5,468 nt of DNA from Candidatus Stahliibacteriota bacterium (GTDB lineage: Bacteria > Hydrothermota > Tepidihabitantia > B3-TA06). Shown piece after piece: positions 5,254-5,468 of the stretch. The DNA lies in assembly GCA_030670165.1 (NCBI GenBank), contig DAOVCF010000139.1:1-5468 (forward strand), written 5' to 3'. The position numbers and the translations under genes were made by a program. How positions within the stretch are numbered: position 1 is the first letter of the stretch; the number at the start of each line of letters is the position of its first letter. Below the pieces are notes generated by a model, which searched no databases, had not been told where the DNA came from, and was given only the letters and a program-made list of their open reading frames with translations.

Positions 5254-5468
5254 TTAGTTGCTGGATATTTCGGAGATCGGGAGAAAGGTCCCGCCGTCGG
5301 TGGTTTCAAAGAACACCCCGTTGTTATCGCGGGGGATGGAGCCTATGTGAAACCCCACGCCGTCCCAAGGAAGCCTCTTCTCAGGTAGGCTGTCCAAACT
5401 ATACCAGCTCTCGCCGTGGGTATTTGAGTACAGCACGTATCCACACCCGCAGCCAACGTAGCCGTGTT
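5254..5468 (-). CDS. Asp-box / YCF48-like propeller-repeat protein, C-terminal end
   Basis: On the - strand a frame enters from the window edge (5468) and ends at TAA (5256-5254), giving the last 70 residues of a larger protein. GYVLYSNTHGESW resembles the Asp-box blade of BNR/YCF48-like (photosystem II assembly factor-like) beta-propellers, usually of the form G(W/Y)xVGxxGxILxTxDGGxTW. It is preceded by GYVGCGCG, where a Gly-rich turn carries two cysteines. A second degenerate blade end reads VFFETTDGGTFLPIS before the C-terminus EISSN. Such proteins are commonly exported and bind ligands or partners through the propeller. No C-terminal sorting domain is visible. The Asp position of the first box is Thr. 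The start lies outside the window; a GTG at 5436-5434 is in frame but internal to the blade. Confidence 0.65.
   Translation of the reverse strand, partial: HGYVGCGCGYVLYSNTHGESWYSLDSLPEKRLPWDGVGFHIGSIPRDNNGVFFETTDGGTFLPISEISSN

Overview
The window reads as part of a Gram-negative bacterial chromosome with mid-range GC content. It encodes a diguanylate cyclase with an extracytoplasmic sensor, a signal-peptide-bearing outer-membrane barrel candidate, and the end of an Asp-box (BNR/YCF48-like) propeller protein. The tRNA gene does not encode its CCA. This mix, together with a degenerate palindromic repeat of a kind common in uncultured lineages, suggests an FCB-like or candidate-phylum bacterium (WOR-3/TA06/Zixibacteria style). 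That placement is an impression, not a demonstrated assignment.

Layout on the + strand: 1-351 is the C-terminal third of a medium-chain (zinc-type) alcohol dehydrogenase. 352-517 is non-coding and holds an imperfect palindromic repeat (419-507). 518-546 is a near-consensus sigma70-type promoter that places transcription start at about the 5' end of tRNA-Leu(UAA), 556-639. The GTG start of rnc (RNase III, 641-1306) lies one base past the tRNA discriminator base. rnc overlaps a PrsW-type intramembrane protease gene (1303-2364) by ATGA, and this overlaps a 45-codon membrane microprotein ORF (2361-2498) by another ATGA. The four genes look like one transcription unit.

After a 135-bp gap, a second near-consensus promoter (2599-2626) sits so close to the GTG of a two-TM Cache-like/HAMP/GGDEF diguanylate cyclase (2634-3998) that the message should be leaderless. 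Its stop overlaps, again by ATGA, the start of a secreted/outer-membrane barrel protein with a C-terminal TPR-like segment (3995-5077). On the - strand, 5254-5468 is the C-terminal end of a propeller-repeat protein, convergent with the barrel gene.

What stands out is organisational. A tRNA abuts the start of the RNase III gene with no room for a normal leader, so tRNA 3' maturation would release an almost leaderless rnc mRNA. A second gene also appears leaderless. All three same-strand protein junctions inside the two operons are 4-bp ATGA overlaps. A new microprotein candidate is coupled to PrsW, and a sensor diguanylate cyclase is coupled to an envelope barrel protein. No phage, IS element or CRISPR array is visible.
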